DNA of 64,000 nt from Nipponacmea schrenckii (taxonomy: Eukaryota; Mollusca; Gastropoda; Lottiidae): positions 22,227,398 to 22,291,397 of the forward strand of contig JAUJPP010000003.1 in the NCBI GenBank assembly GCA_030562195.1, written 5' to 3'. The first letter of the stretch is position 1, and every line of letters starts with the position of its first letter. The notes under the pieces were generated by a model, which saw only the letters and a list, made by a program, of their open reading frames with translations, searched no databases and was not told where the DNA came from. Made by a program: the position numbers and the translations under genes. Positions 24,372-36,834 of the stretch are shown here, piece by piece.

Positions 24372-26275
24372 TCTTCTTAACTCTTCTTGTAACATTTATA
24401 TCTATTTAATTAGTGTGTAAAACAAAACGTCGAAAAAACAAATTTGTGGTCTAAGGGACATAACACCTTATTTGAGATTACAAATTGATCTCGGATTAAA
24501 TTAACTTTCCAGATCGTTGATACTTTTAATTTGTTTATTTATTTATTTATCAAAGATTGATAATTTAGGTGTAGTAGGAACATTAGATCCTGCAATTTGT
24601 GGCAAGTTGCCATGGTATAACATAGAGCCATCAAATTAACAACGCGGCTTTACATCTTTAAGAGAGTATTTTATAGAGTTGCGTCCCTTATACCACTAGT
24701 CCTCTCAACTGTACATTATTTTTGCTTAAGAGAATATCATTTAAAATTCTAAAGGTTGTCATTTCCTTCCAAATATTCCATATCATACATCGCCCACAAC
24801 GAGAAATGAACAATCATTCCTTTTATTTAAGATATATAATATCTTTGAATCATTTTAACTGGATTAATTTTTAATCGTAAAAATATCAAAATCAAAATAA
24901 CAATTCAAAAATCGGTTTCCATATATATTTCGGCAATAGAGTCTATATACATGTACATCAAAATAACACAAATTGAATTGTCTTCCGAGACCCTATTTCT
25001 ATTTAAAGAGTTAGTATAGAAGAAATTACAAAATTTGCAAATTTAAAACGTGCAATTTTGATCAAAAATCAAGTGTTATACACCATTGGAAAGAATAACT
25101 AGACCTGTTTGTAACAGTTCTGCAGCTTTCGGGCTATTTAGAATTTGTTGGTCTCCTGGCTGTCATTTAAGGATTTTGATTGATTTTGCGATTATTGGGA
25201 GAGATGATTTATTCATGATTTAACACGTGACATTTGAGCTTGATAATAGACTGGCAATCATTAAGGTTTGTGATGTAAAAATATCTGGGCTTAACCACGC
25301 CCACAAAGTCCATTGACTTGTTTTGGAAACTTCAACTGGAAATGTGAAAATTTGTGAATTGACCGTTTTATAGGAAAAATTCGCAATTTTTAAATGCCGA
25401 TAAACCGAAAGTTTACATTTTGCTATAAAGCTTAATATGTCATTGGATAGAACGTATCACATATGTCAACGTCACAATATACACCTTCGAAGTTTTTATA
25501 ATTTTTAATCGTAATTAAATTAAAATCAAATTAAAAATTCAAAAATCAGTTTCCATATAAATTTCGGCAATCGGTTATAGATTCTATATACATGTCCATC
25601 AAAATAACACATATTGACTGATCCTCCGAGACCCTATTTCGATTGAAAGAAAAATACACACAGTGATGTAAAATATCTGGGCTTAACCACGCCCACAAAG
25701 TCTAATGACTTGTTTTGATTGGTTGATATACTTTAACTGGAAATGTCAAAATTTGTGTCTTGACCAAAAGATAAGAAATTAACACAATCAGACTTTATGA
25801 CCTGTTGACTTATATCTGTTTAATTAGAGTGTAATTTTATTCTTAAACTTTTCGCAATTTTTATTTATACATATTGATTTATATATTGCTTGAAAGCTGG
25901 GAATTTGCACATTATAAATCTGTTCGAATTTTGTTTTTAAGTTAAATAGAACTAAATATAAAAAAAATATGAATGTTAAAATCGCTTATTTTCTACTAGG
26001 CGTATTTTCATCAGTTTTATAGCTAAAATAAAGATATTGTTAGAAAGCTGATGAAAATCACATCACAATAATGTGATTAATGTCAATTAGAATGTTGCAA
26101 AGAGTCTTGTTCATGAGATATAACCATCTGAAGATACGAGAAATATGCAAATTACCAATTTTTGGATCCCTATTAATCCAAATGTTCTTTACTAAAATTA
26201 GAAATCAAGGTATCATATGAACCTTTAGCCAATGAAGATGATTGTGCAGAAAAATAAAGGATGCATATTAGTAAG

Positions 26276-26485
26276 TTAGTCCTCTTCGTTCCTTGCGGAG
26301 AATAGGGCTGCTACAGACGTTCTCCATCTCACTCTGTTATGAGCTGTTCTTTTTGCTTCATTCCAGGTCTTGCCAATCCTTCCTAGCTCTCTCAGTCTTA
26401 TTCTTTTCAAGCTATGTAAAGGTCGTCCTTGTCTTCTATGCCCTTGGGGATTCCAGTCCAGTGCCTCTCTGGTGATGTTGTTTTG
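26276..26485 (-). pseudogene. C-terminal fragment of a LINE (non-LTR) reverse-transcriptase ORF in B1
   Basis: The 69-codon frame is open to a TAA stop. It encodes REALDWNPQGHRRQGRP and then TSVAALFSARNEED, the typical tail of LINE endonuclease/reverse-transcriptase ORFs ('L.W.P.GKR.RGRP ... W...V.ALC..R.EED'). The upstream RT and endonuclease domains are absent, so it is a captured or inserted fragment. Compared with the copy at 45589-45798, all differences seen are amino-acid changing, which suggests no purifying selection. Confidence 0.75.
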
Positions 26486-28103
26486 AGATCAAAAGGATGC
26501 ATATGGTAGAGTTCAAAAGTTATGAACTTTCAGACGGAAGTCAGTTTTGAAAAACTTTGGCAGGACCTGGTCCAAAGACAAATTTGAAATTGAAAAATAT
26601 GCCACTAGAGGACCTAGATAATTATCCAAATTATATTTTAAAACAAGTCTGAAAAAATAGGATTAAAAATGGCGGACGAGTAGTATCTTTCCAATAATTT
26701 GCATATTTCAAGATGGCGATCAAACGGTTAGGAATTTGCATATACGGCATACATACAAAATGAAGATATTGATGGTACTAATTCTGTGGAATTAAAAAAT
26801 TGCAAGTTTGTGCAAAAATTTAATCCGAAAATTCCGATTTCTGTGATTTTCTACATTTTTTGGTCATTTTCGGACGTTTCCGGCTAATTTCGGAAAATGT
26901 TCTATCGGAATCTTTAATGATAATTTTTTGTCTACTCATCTACCAATTTTTGTGAAAAAATAAGACGTAAATTTAAAAAAAAACACGTGCTTTTTCATAA
27001 ATCACGCACAATTAATATAGAACTAAGAACAAAATTTTCAAATATTAAAAAGCGCAATTTTGATCAAAATATAAAGTGTTATACACCATTGGAAAGAATA
27101 AATTACGCGTAATCAGGACATAAAAGAAATTTTGACGTATGTAAATGAGGTCACGTGACAGAGCTCTTCGAAGTTAAAAAATGCAATTTTCAAATGGCTG
27201 TAAAACCGGAAGTTGACATTGCACAACACAAATGAAGACATCAATGGATAGATCTCGACAAGGGCAACAACTTTTGTGCAGGTCACATGGTCACCAAAGG
27301 TCAAGGTCAAGATATATGAACGTTGGAAAATTAGGCACTGAGTGAAAAAAAAAGAACCGGAAATGAAAGGTAAGCTAAATCGAAATTCAAAATTCGGCTT
27401 CCTAAGAATTGTTAGCAATCGATTGAAGATTACATATACATCAAAATTACAATTGTCCGATTAAACCCTAAGGCCCAATTTTTCACTTTACAAAAGTAAG
27501 TGGTTTAATGATGGCGACTGATCTGTTACTTCCGGTTCAATTTTTGTTAATAATAAAATCATTATGGGTTAATAGTAACTAATTGCAAAAAAAAAAAAAT
27601 CCAATATCTTTAGAATTCCGGAAGTGAAAATTTGAAGTTTAGCGACGTATGACGCCGAAACCGGAAGTGATGTCGACATTTTGAAAACAGATTTTTCTTG
27701 ACAAGAAAAATGTTTATCTAACTGCAAATTTTGATTTCGATCTAATCAAAATTGCAAAAGTTAGAAAAAGTGTTAAATTTTAAAATTCAAAAGTCAGCAA
27801 CAAAAGTAAAAATTTCAAAATTTTTAAACTGCTATTATGTAAATCTAAGTTATAAGTAGTAAATAAAAAAAGTCCGAACCAGATTGGATAAAAAAACGAG
27901 CCGTGAGTTAGTAAACAAAAATAAAATTTGTGACGTTCTACGTCATTTCCGGTAGAACAAAAATGCGTCATTTTACATTTAAACAACAACGAGCACTAGA
28001 TTACGTTACAATATCACGCCAGATTGTGTAAGACATTTGCAGTTATGGCTGGGGAGCGTGACCAGAAAGAGACAAAAAAAAAAATAGTCATTTCGAAAAC
28101 AAA

Positions 28104-28128
28104 GCAGTGCGTTCAAAGAACGCACTGC
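28104..28128 (-). repeat. Terminal hairpin of family B
   Basis: A perfect 11-bp stem GCAGTGCGTTC / GAACGCACTGC with an AAA loop, followed by an A-run and then the CTAG start of an A copy. The arm sequence GCAGTGCG recurs near the opposite end of family B (39,807 region and, inverted, 47979-47986). Confidence 0.85.
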
Positions 28129-28143
28129 AAAAAAAAAAAAAAA

Positions 28144-28404
28144 ACTAGAACTGTGAACAGCTCCGAGCGTGGCAACTATGCGTTATCCCATGGATTTCGA
28201 ACATTTTGAAACTTCTAACCTGCTAGCTTTCAATTCCGGTACTTTTCAGCCTCCAATTGTGGAACAAGCGTAACAATATTGTTAGATCTATAGACAGCTG
28301 ATGTCAAGGCCATTCTATATGGAAAATTTCAAGGTCATTGAAGGTGAAGGTCACAAGATTTAGAATTTCAAATTTTAAAAAAATTCAAACGGGCATAAAT
28401 AATA
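28144..28404 (-). mobile_element. Family A repeat, copy A2 (internally deleted remnant)
   Basis: It has the family A CTAG end, then jumps after TTTTCAGCCTCCAATTGTGG to the ERR-like monomer segment and ends at GGGCATAAATAATAAA, where A3 begins. The same deletion junction is seen in A7 (36,950), so this is a derived subfamily rather than a one-off deletion. Confidence 0.7.
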
Positions 28405-29850
28405 AACTAGAACTGTGAACAGCTCCGAGCGTGGCAACTGTGCGTTATCCCATGGATTTCGAACATTTTTAAACTTCTAACCTGCTAGCTTTCGATTCCG
28501 GTACTTTTCAGCCTACAATTGTAAGCGTAAACTTTCCGCTATATAGGCAATTTTTTTCTACTATAAGTTTCTACTATCAGTTCCTTATTAGATTTTTGTA
28601 CATGTCTAAGATTTCGGTAGGATATTTACATAAATTCCAAACTAAAATTTAAGTAGGTAGTAAGATGTCAATTTGTCATGAAATTTAAACTCTCTATATT
28701 CAAATTTAAACATTATTTTGTAACTTTGCTTGTAAATAGAGAGTAATTCAAGCTATGTGATAATTTGCTAATTCACAGCTTTATAAAGAGATATTTTTTG
28801 AATTTGTATGCAAAAATTTTACAAAAAAATAAATAAATTTTATTAGCAATTGGAATTTTTTTCTTCTCGAGGGATGCAAATTATTTTGTATAGCTAATGT
28901 ACTGTTTTTGCTTACATTCTTGAATTACACGGGATGTAGGGTCGCCTGAAATGAGATAAAAAAAAAACGGAAGTCCCCACGCCCAAACCGGAAGTGATCA
29001 AAAAATTTTGATGATATATTTTTAATTGTGTTGCGTATCTATCGATATCCTGTAAATTTCAGATCGATCCGAACATTAGAGCCCGAAAGTGTAACATAAC
29101 CATCCAAAATTGCAAAATAGTCAGATTTCGGTGGGCTATAAAACCGGAAGTTAATATTTGTCATGCAATATCAGCACATCTATAGACAGCTGAGGTCAAT
29201 GACATTCTACATCTCAAATGTCAAGGTCATTTAAGGTCAAGGTCACGAGATATAGAGTTTTAAATTTTCGAAAAATTCGAACGGGCATAAAAAAAATTCA
29301 AATTCGAAAATCAAAATTCTGTTCCCAACATTTTTTAGATAAAGTATCAAGGTTTCGATAAACACCAAAATCATAAAAATCGGTTAATAATTGGCGGACT
29401 TATTAAATTTTTAAGAAAATTTGCCATTTTTGAAAACTGCGCATGCGCAACATTCAATTTAATTTTTCTTCATCTCAGGGGATTAAAATCATTTAGTATA
29501 GCTAAAATATACTGATTTTGTTTAGAATCTTGAATTACATCGGAAGCAGGGTCGCCCGACATGAGACGAAAAAACCGGAAGTCCCCACGCCCAAACCGGA
29601 AGTGATCAAAAAATTTTGATGATGTAGTTTTAATTGCGCTGCCTATCTATCTATATCCTGTAAATTTCAGACCGATGCGACTATTAGGGCCCGAGCTAGC
29701 TTGAAATCTTATTTGCACATTATGCAATTAGCCACTTTCGGTTTAGCGAAAATTTCATGTTAGATATTCATTTTTGATTCCAGCCCACATAAAAACCATT
29801 GGTGAAAACAGAAATAGTCTATCTTTTTCCGTTTGGGCTAGCGAGCTTCC

Positions 29851-29881
<31 letters not shown>
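28405..29881 (-). mobile_element. Family A repeat, copy A3 (about 1 kb internal deletion)
   Basis: The CTAG end is intact. The body jumps from TTTACAAAAAAATAAATAAATTTTATTA to AGCAATTGGAATTTTTTTC, deleting about 1 kb relative to A1. It ends GAGCTTCCC plus a pure A-run of about 32 bases that abuts A4. The hairpin end is missing. Confidence 0.75.
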
Positions 29882-29884
<3 letters not shown>

Positions 29885-32355
29885 AGACCTGTGAACAGCT
29901 CCGAGCGTGGCAACTATGCGTTATCCCATGGATTTCGAACATTTTGAAACTTCTAACCTGCTAGCTTTCAATTCCGGTACTTTTCAGCCTACAATTGTAA
30001 GCGTAAACCTTCCGGTATAGAGGCAATTTTTCTACTATAAGTTTCTACTATCAGTTCCTTATTAGATTTTTGTACATGTTTAAGATTTCGGTAGGATATT
30101 TACATAAATTCCAAACCAAATTTTAAGTAGGTAGTAAGATGACAATTTGTCATGAAATTTAAACTCTCTATATTCAAATTTAAACATTATTTTGTAACTT
30201 TGGTTGTAATTAACATAGAGAGAAAATTCAAGCTATGTGATAATTTGCTTATTCACAGCTTTATAAAGAGATATTTTTTGAATTTGTATGCAAATATTTT
30301 ACAAAAAAATAAATTTTATTAGGGTTATCAGATTATATCATTAGATTAATTTACTCTTTGGCCACCTGTGTGCGTTGAACCGTGACTAAAGTGGTCAATA
30401 GTTCATCCTTCACATGCCTGTATTTGACATTTTTTTTTATAAAATCATTTCTATTTAAGATACGAACAAAATTCGAACTGATCAATGACAAGCGAATTTA
30501 CTTCTTTAACTTGATGCATGTTTTGAATTTGAATGGAAATATTTTAAGAAATTACATAATCAGATTAATTTGTTCCCCAGCTCAGTGATTTGACAAGTAG
30601 GTGTGAAAATTTAAACCACCAGTTTTACTGACATGTTATATAACAGCCTTTAACACCCTGACTGATCAATTTGAAACAGATTTTATGAAATAAAAAACCC
30701 AAAATTGGTATTTATTTTGTTAATTTATCTAAAATTAATGCTTAAATTTTCATGGTAAAACGACCATGTCGCATATCATTTAAGAGACAATTTAATTTGG
30801 AGTCCAATGATGTATACCACATTGATGTGGGATGAATATATTTTATGTTAGTACTGGAGTTGTAAAATTTAATTTTGCTTTTTTAAAATATGCTTCTGCA
30901 CTTTTGGCATATATCCTTTATTGAAGAGTTTTGAGGCTATTATAAAACAGAAAATCTCAAGTCAATGTGTTCATAAGGAAATGTAATATTGCCGTTCAAA
31001 GTTTCAAAAATGTCAGAATTCGGTTGGCTATAAAACCCAGAAGTTGATATTTTTCATTCAATATTGTCATATCTATAGACAGCTGAGGTCAAGGCCATTC
31101 TATATGGAAAAATTTCAAGGTCATTGAAGGTGAAGGTCACAAGATATAGAATTTCAAATTTTCAAAAAATTCAAACGGGCATAAAATAAATTTATGTTCG
31201 AAAATCAAAATTCTGTTTCAAACATCCTTTAGATAAGGGAGCAAGGTTTTGATAGATACCAAAATCATACAAATCGGATAATAAATGACGGACTAATTAA
31301 ATTTTAAAGAAAATTTGCCATTCTGGGAAAAATGGCGCATGCGCAACTAGCAATTGGAATTTTTTTCTTCACGAGGGATGCAAATTATTTTGTATAGCTA
31401 ATATATACTGTTTTTGCTTACATTCTTGAATTACATGGGATGTAGGGTCGCCTGAAATGAGATAAAAAAAAACGGAAGTCCCCACGCCCAAACCGAAAGT
31501 GATCAAAAAATTTTGATGATATATTTTTAATTGTGTTGCGTATCTATCTATATCCTGTAAATTTCAGATCGATCCGAACATTAGAGCCCGAAAGTGTAAC
31601 ATAACCGTCCAAAATTGCAAAATAGTCAGATTTCGGTGGGCTATAAAACCGGAAGTTAATATTTGTCATGCAATATCAGCACATCTATAGACAGCTGAGG
31701 TCAAGGACATTCTACATCTCAAATGTCAAGGTCATTGAAGGTCAAGGTCACGAGATATAGAGTTTTAAATTTTCGAAAAATTCGAACGGGCATAAAAAAA
31801 ATTCAAATTCGAAAATCAAAATTCTGTTCCCAACATTTTTTAGATAAAATATCAAGGTTTCGATAGACACCAAAATCATAAAAATCGGTTAATAATTGGC
31901 GGACTTATTAAATTTTTAAGAAAATTTGTCATTTTTGAAAACTGCGCATGCGCAACATTCAATTTAATTTTTCTTCATCTCAGGGGATTAAAATCATTTA
32001 GTATAGCTAAAATATACTGATTTTGTTTAGAATCTTGAATTACATCGGAAGCAGGGTCGCCCGACATGAGACGAAAAAACCGGAAGTCCCCACGCCCAAA
32101 CCGGAAGTGATCAAAAAATTTTGATGATGTAGTTTTAATTGCGCTGCCTATCTATCTATATCCTGTAAATTTCAGACCGATGCGACTATTAGGGCCCGAG
32201 CTAGCTTGAAATCTTATTTGCATATTATGCAATTAGCCACTTTCGGGTTAGCGAAAATTTCATGTTAGACATTCAATTTTGATTCCAGCCCATATAAAGA
32301 CCATTGGTGAAAACAGAAATAGTCTATCTTTTTCCGTTTGGTCTAGCGAGCTTCC

Positions 32356-32396
<41 letters not shown>

Positions 32397-32408
32397 ATAA
32401 AAAACAAA

Positions 32409-32433
32409 GCGTGACAAATTTCATTTGCCACGC
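32409..32433 (-). repeat. Family A terminal hairpin, first of two
   Basis: Imperfect hairpin GCGTGACAAA / TTTGCCACGC preceded by AAAACAAA. The distal arm TTGCCACGC is the inverse of GCGTGGCAA found about 22 bp inside the CTAG end of every A copy. Confidence 0.8.
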
Positions 32434-32460
32434 AAAAAAAATAATCCGAACGAAAACAAA

Positions 32461-32485
32461 GCGTGACAAATTTTATTTGCCACGC
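32461..32485 (-). repeat. Family A terminal hairpin, second of two
   Basis: Same hairpin as 32409-32433, 52 bp further on, again preceded by GAACGAAAACAAA. It is directly followed by an internally starting A copy (A5). Confidence 0.8.
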
Positions 32486-33558
32486 AATGACGGACTAATT
32501 AAATTTTAAAGAAAATTTGCCATTCTCGGAAAAATGGCGCATGCGCAACTAGTAATTGGAATTTTTTTCTTCTCGGGGGATACAAATTATTTTGTATAGC
32601 TAATATATACTGTTTTTGCTTACATTCTTGAATTACACGGGATGTAGGGTCGCCTGAAATGAGATAAAAAAAAACGGAAGTCCCCACGCCCAAACCGGAA
32701 GTGATCAAAAAATTTTGATGATATATTTTTAATTGTGTTGCGTATCTATCTATATCCTGTAAATTTCAGATCGATCCGAACATTAGAGCCCGAAAGTGTA
32801 ACATAACCATCCAAAATTGCAAAATAGTCAGATTTCGGTGGGCTATAAAACCGGAAGTTAAAATTTGTCATGCAATATCAGCACATCTATAGATAGCTGA
32901 GGTCAATGACATTCTACATCTCAAATGTCAAGGTCATTTAAGGTCAAGGTCACGAGATATAGAGTTTTAAATTTTCGAAAAATTCGAACGGGCATAAAAA
33001 AAATTCAAATTCGAAAATCAAAATTCTGTTCCCAACATTTTTTAGATAAAGTATCAAGGTTTCGATAAACACCAAAATCATAAAAATCGGTTAATAATTG
33101 GCGGACTTATTAAATTTTTAAGAAAATTTGCCATTTTTGAAAACTGCGCATGCGCAACATTCAATTTAATTTTTCTTCATCTCAGGGGATTAAAATCATT
33201 TAGTATAGCTAAAATATACTGATTTTGTTTAGAATCTTGAATTACATCGGAAGCAGGGTCGCCCGACATGAGACGAAAAAACCGGAAGTCCCCACGCCCA
33301 AACCGGAAGTGATCAAAAAATTTTGATGATGTAGTTTTAATTGCGCTGCCTATCTATCTATATCCTGTAAATTTCAGACCGATGCGACTATTAGGGCCCG
33401 AGCTAGCTTGAAATCTTATCTGCATATTATGCAATTAGCCACTTTCGGTTTAGCGAAAATTTCATGTTAGATATTCATTTTTGATTCCAGCCCATATAAA
33501 AACCATTGGTGAAAACAGAAATAGTCTATCTTTTTCCGTTTGGGCTAGCGAGCTTCCC

Positions 33559-33589
<31 letters not shown>

Positions 33590-33631
33590 ATCCGAACGAA
33601 AACAAAGCGTGACAAATTTTATTTGCCACGC
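32486..33631 (-). mobile_element. Family A repeat, copy A5 (CTAG half missing)
   Basis: It begins inside the body at AATGACGGACTAATTAAATTTT and continues through one and a half monomers to GAGCTTCCC, an A-run (about 33558-33586) and a terminal hairpin at 33607-33631. Confidence 0.75.
33607..33631 (-). repeat. Family A terminal hairpin (A5)
   Basis: Same GCGTGACAAA / TTTGCCACGC hairpin. Here it is followed by unique sequence (AATTAAATAGAC), so this is a natural outer boundary of the element. Confidence 0.8.
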
Positions 33632-33718
33632 AATTAAATAGACTTTACCCCATGTAGATATTCTATTGAAGCACAAAACAAATGCAGTTTGAGCCTTATT
33701 AACCAACTATAATTTAAT
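33632..33718. other. Unique spacer between A5 and A6
   Basis: About 87 bp that match no other part of the block. It may be original host DNA or a piece of an older element. Confidence 0.5.
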
Positions 33719-36700
33719 ACTAGAACTGTGAACAGCTCCGAGCGTGGCAACTATGCGTTATCCCATGGATTTCGAACATTTTGAAACTTCTAACCTGCTA
33801 GCTTTCAATTCCGGTACTTTTCAGCCTACAATTGTAAGCGTAAACTTTCCGCTATATAGGCAATTTTTTCTACTATAAGTTTCTACTATCAGTTCCTTAT
33901 TAGATTTTTGTACATGTCTAAGATTTCGGTAGGATATTTACATAAATTCCAAACCAAAATTTAAGTAGGTAGTAAGATGACAATTTGTCATGAAATTTAA
34001 ACTCTCTATATTCAAATTTAAACATTATTTTGTAACTTTGGTTGTAATTAACATAGAGAGAAAATTCAAGCTATGTGATAATTTGCTAATTCACAGCTTT
34101 ATAAAGAGATATTTTTTGAATTTGTATGCAAAAATTTTACAAAAAAATAAATAAATTTTATTAGCAATTGGAATTTTTTCTTTTCGAGGGATGCAAATTA
34201 TTTTGTATAGCTAATGTACTGTTTTTGCTTACATTCTTGAATTACACGGGATGTAGGGTCGCCTGAAATGAGATAAAAAAAAACCGGAAGTCCCCACGCC
34301 CAAACCGGAAGTGATCAAAAAATTTTGATGATATATTTGCAGTGCGTTCATCGAACGCACTGCTTTGTTTTCGAAATGACTATTTTTTTTTTTTTTTTTT
34401 TTTTTTCGAATTTTACCCTCGCTTTTTCTCTAAGAAAGCAACTTGCTACAAACTACCTGTTGCTGTCTGCTATTCAAACTCCGAGACTACCATTTTTTAA
34501 ATGCAAAATGACGTCATTGAGGTCAACCGGAAACGAGCTGTGGGCAATAGCGCTAGTTTGGGTTTTTGCTGTTTATTTCCTTTAGTTTTCAACTGATTTT
34601 GACAGAACTTCTTTTGTTAGCTTCTTTAAACTGCTAGCTACTTAACTGCAGTTTTAAACTGCTAATTTCATTACTTTTGTAGCTGACTTTTTTATTTTTA
34701 ATTTTTGCGTTTTTTTCAACTTCTACAGTTTTATTCTCATCCACCTGAAAACTTACAGGTAGATAGACATTGTTAATGCGATCTAAAATAATTTTTTTAA
34801 TTTTCGACATCACTTCCGGTTTTGAAGTTATTCTCTTGTAAATGTTAAAAACCTAACTTCCGGAACTCTTAAGATATTTCAAAAATTCGTTTTGCAACAT
34901 GCTACAAATAGTCATACAAAAAAACGAAGATGAAAAAATCCGGACCGGAAGCAAAAGATAAGACGCCATATTGAAATGTTAAACTTTTGTAAAATTAAAA
35001 ATGGGGCCTCAGGTGATAAAGCGATTTTCATTATTTTTTCATATCTTATGACTAAAGTCGATTGCGCAATTATATTTGGGAGCCGATTTTTGAATTTTGA
35101 TTTTGATGTTCTTTTATTTCCAATTTAATTTTTTTGGTAATGACCAAAATTTCAAAGGCCAATATTTCCTGACCTTGACCTTTGGTAACCTTGTGACCTG
35201 AACACGAGTTATTGTCCTTGATGATATCTATTCAAAGATATATTCATATGTGTTGTCCGATGTCTACTTCCGGTTTTATAACCGATTGAAATTTGTGATT
35301 TTTATTTTTAAAGAGCTCTGTCACGTGAACTAATTTATGAATAACAAAAATTCATATTGAATCTTATTACAGTTTATCTGCTCTTTGTAATGATATATTA
35401 AACCACATATTTCCACTAAAAATGCGCTTTTTAGTATTTGAGAATTTTGTATTTCTTCTCTACTAACTGTGCGTAATTTTCTTTAAATCGAAATGGGGCC
35501 TCTGGAGATAATCCGATTCGTGTAATTTTGATGTCTATAGAATGTAATATCGATTTCTGAATCATATTTGGAAACCGATTTTTGAATTTTGATTTTGATT
35601 TTGATATTTACCTGATAGTAATATATAAAAACTTCGAATGGTCGTATATTGTAACCTTGAAATTTGGTGACCTTGTGAGCTGCACAAATGTGATAGCTCT
35701 CGAAAAGATCTATCCATTGATATATTATATTTTGATGTACGATGTATACTTTCCGTTTTATCACCATTTGAAAATTGCGAATTTCATTGTTAAAGACTGT
35801 TTGTTGAATTATGCGTTTGGGCGATCTACATGACACGAGTTTCAGCGAACCAATTATGCTTTGAAAAAAAAAACGACTTATACTCTGTAAAATAATGTCA
35901 GTGTTCTATAGATACTTTGTGGGGTAGTTTTAAAGCGTATATCAAATCTGCTACGCACTGCGTCAGAACCTCGCGAAGCCTGGGGATCTAGTTTTAATTG
36001 TGTTGCGTATCTATCTTTATCCTGTAAATTTCAGATCGATCCGAACATTAGAGCCCGAAAGTGTAACATAACCGTCCAAAATTGCAAAATAGTCAGATTT
36101 CGGTGGGCTATAAAACCGGAAGTTAATATTTGTCATGCAATATCAGCACATCTATAGACAGCTGAGGTCAATGACATTCTACATCTCAAATGTCAAGGTC
36201 ATTGAAGGTCAAGGTCACGAGATATAGTTTTAAATTTTCGAAAAATTCGAACGGGCATAAAAAAATTCAAATTCGAAAATCAAAATTCTGTTCCCAACAT
36301 TTTTTAGATAAAGTATCAAGGTTTCGATAGACACCAAAATCATAAAAATCGGTTAATAATTGGCGGACTTATTAAATTTTTAAGAAAATTTGCCATTTTT
36401 GAAAACTGCGCATGCGCAACATTCAATTTAATTTTTCTTCATTTCAGGGGATTAAAATCATTTAGTATAGCTTAAATATACAGATTTTGTTTAGAATCTT
36501 GAATTACATCGGAAGCAGGGTCGCCCGACATGAGACGAAAAAACCGGAAATCCCCACGCCCAAACCGGAAGTGATCAAAAAATTTTGATGATGTAGTTTT
36601 AATTGCGCTGCCTATCTATCTATATCCTGTAAATTTCAGACCGATGCGACTATTAGGGCCCGAGCTAGCTTGAAATCTTATTTGCATATTATGCAATTAG

Positions 36701-36834
36701 CCACTTTCGGTTTAGCGAAAATTTCATGTTAGATATTCATTTTTGATTCCAGCCCATATAAAAACCATTGGTGAAAACAGAAATAGTCTTTCTTTTTCCG
36801 TTTGGGCTAGCGAGCTTCCCAAAAAAAAAAAAAA
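33719..36834 (-). mobile_element. Family A repeat, copy A6, split by insertion of element C
   Basis: The A6 sequence runs 33719-34338, is interrupted by C (34339-35991), and resumes at 35992 with TTTTAATTGTGTTGCG, finishing at GAGCTTCCC and an A-run at about 36834. Uninterrupted A copies read GATGATATATTTTTAATTG at this place, which gives the empty site. The body also has the 1-kb deletion seen in A3. Confidence 0.8.
34339..35991 (+). mobile_element. Family C element: 1.65-kb hairpin-to-CTAG element inserted in A6
   Basis: The left end is the perfect hairpin GCAGTGCGTTC-atc-GAACGCACTGC (34339-34363), followed by TTTGTTTTCGAAATGAC and a T-tract. The right end has ACGCACTGC (35953-35961), inverse of the hairpin arm, then 30 bp ending GGGGATCTAG followed by T. 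It contains no credible ORF. The interior has diverged versions of the ERR-like module ('CCTTGACCTTTGG'), 'CTTCCGGTTTTAT' and a TCACGTGA site. It is related to family B, with which it shares hairpin and inner flank. Confidence 0.8.

Larger units (their letters stand above)
24372..28142 (-). mobile_element. Family B repeat, copy B1 (CTAG end truncated, hairpin end intact)
   Basis: About 3.7 kb that matches 44007-47690 in reverse complement. The CTAG-end 0.3 kb is missing where it joins A1. The other end has TTTCGAAAACAAA, the perfect hairpin GCAGTGCGTTC-aaa-GAACGCACTGC (28104-28128) and an A-run. It carries an antisense LINE ORF fragment at 26276-26485. Internal duplications of a 'CTAGACCTGTTTGTAACAG' module occur near 25103. 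Confidence 0.75.
29882..32485 (-). mobile_element. Family A repeat, copy A4 (full length, with two successive hairpin ends)
   Basis: The body runs from CTAGACCTGTGAACAGC to GAGCTTCCC (about 2.48 kb), then an A-run to 32394. Two successive terminal hairpin modules follow, at 32409-32433 and 32461-32485. It has two tandem 611-bp monomers and no coding capacity. It is the most complete family A copy in the window. Confidence 0.8.
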
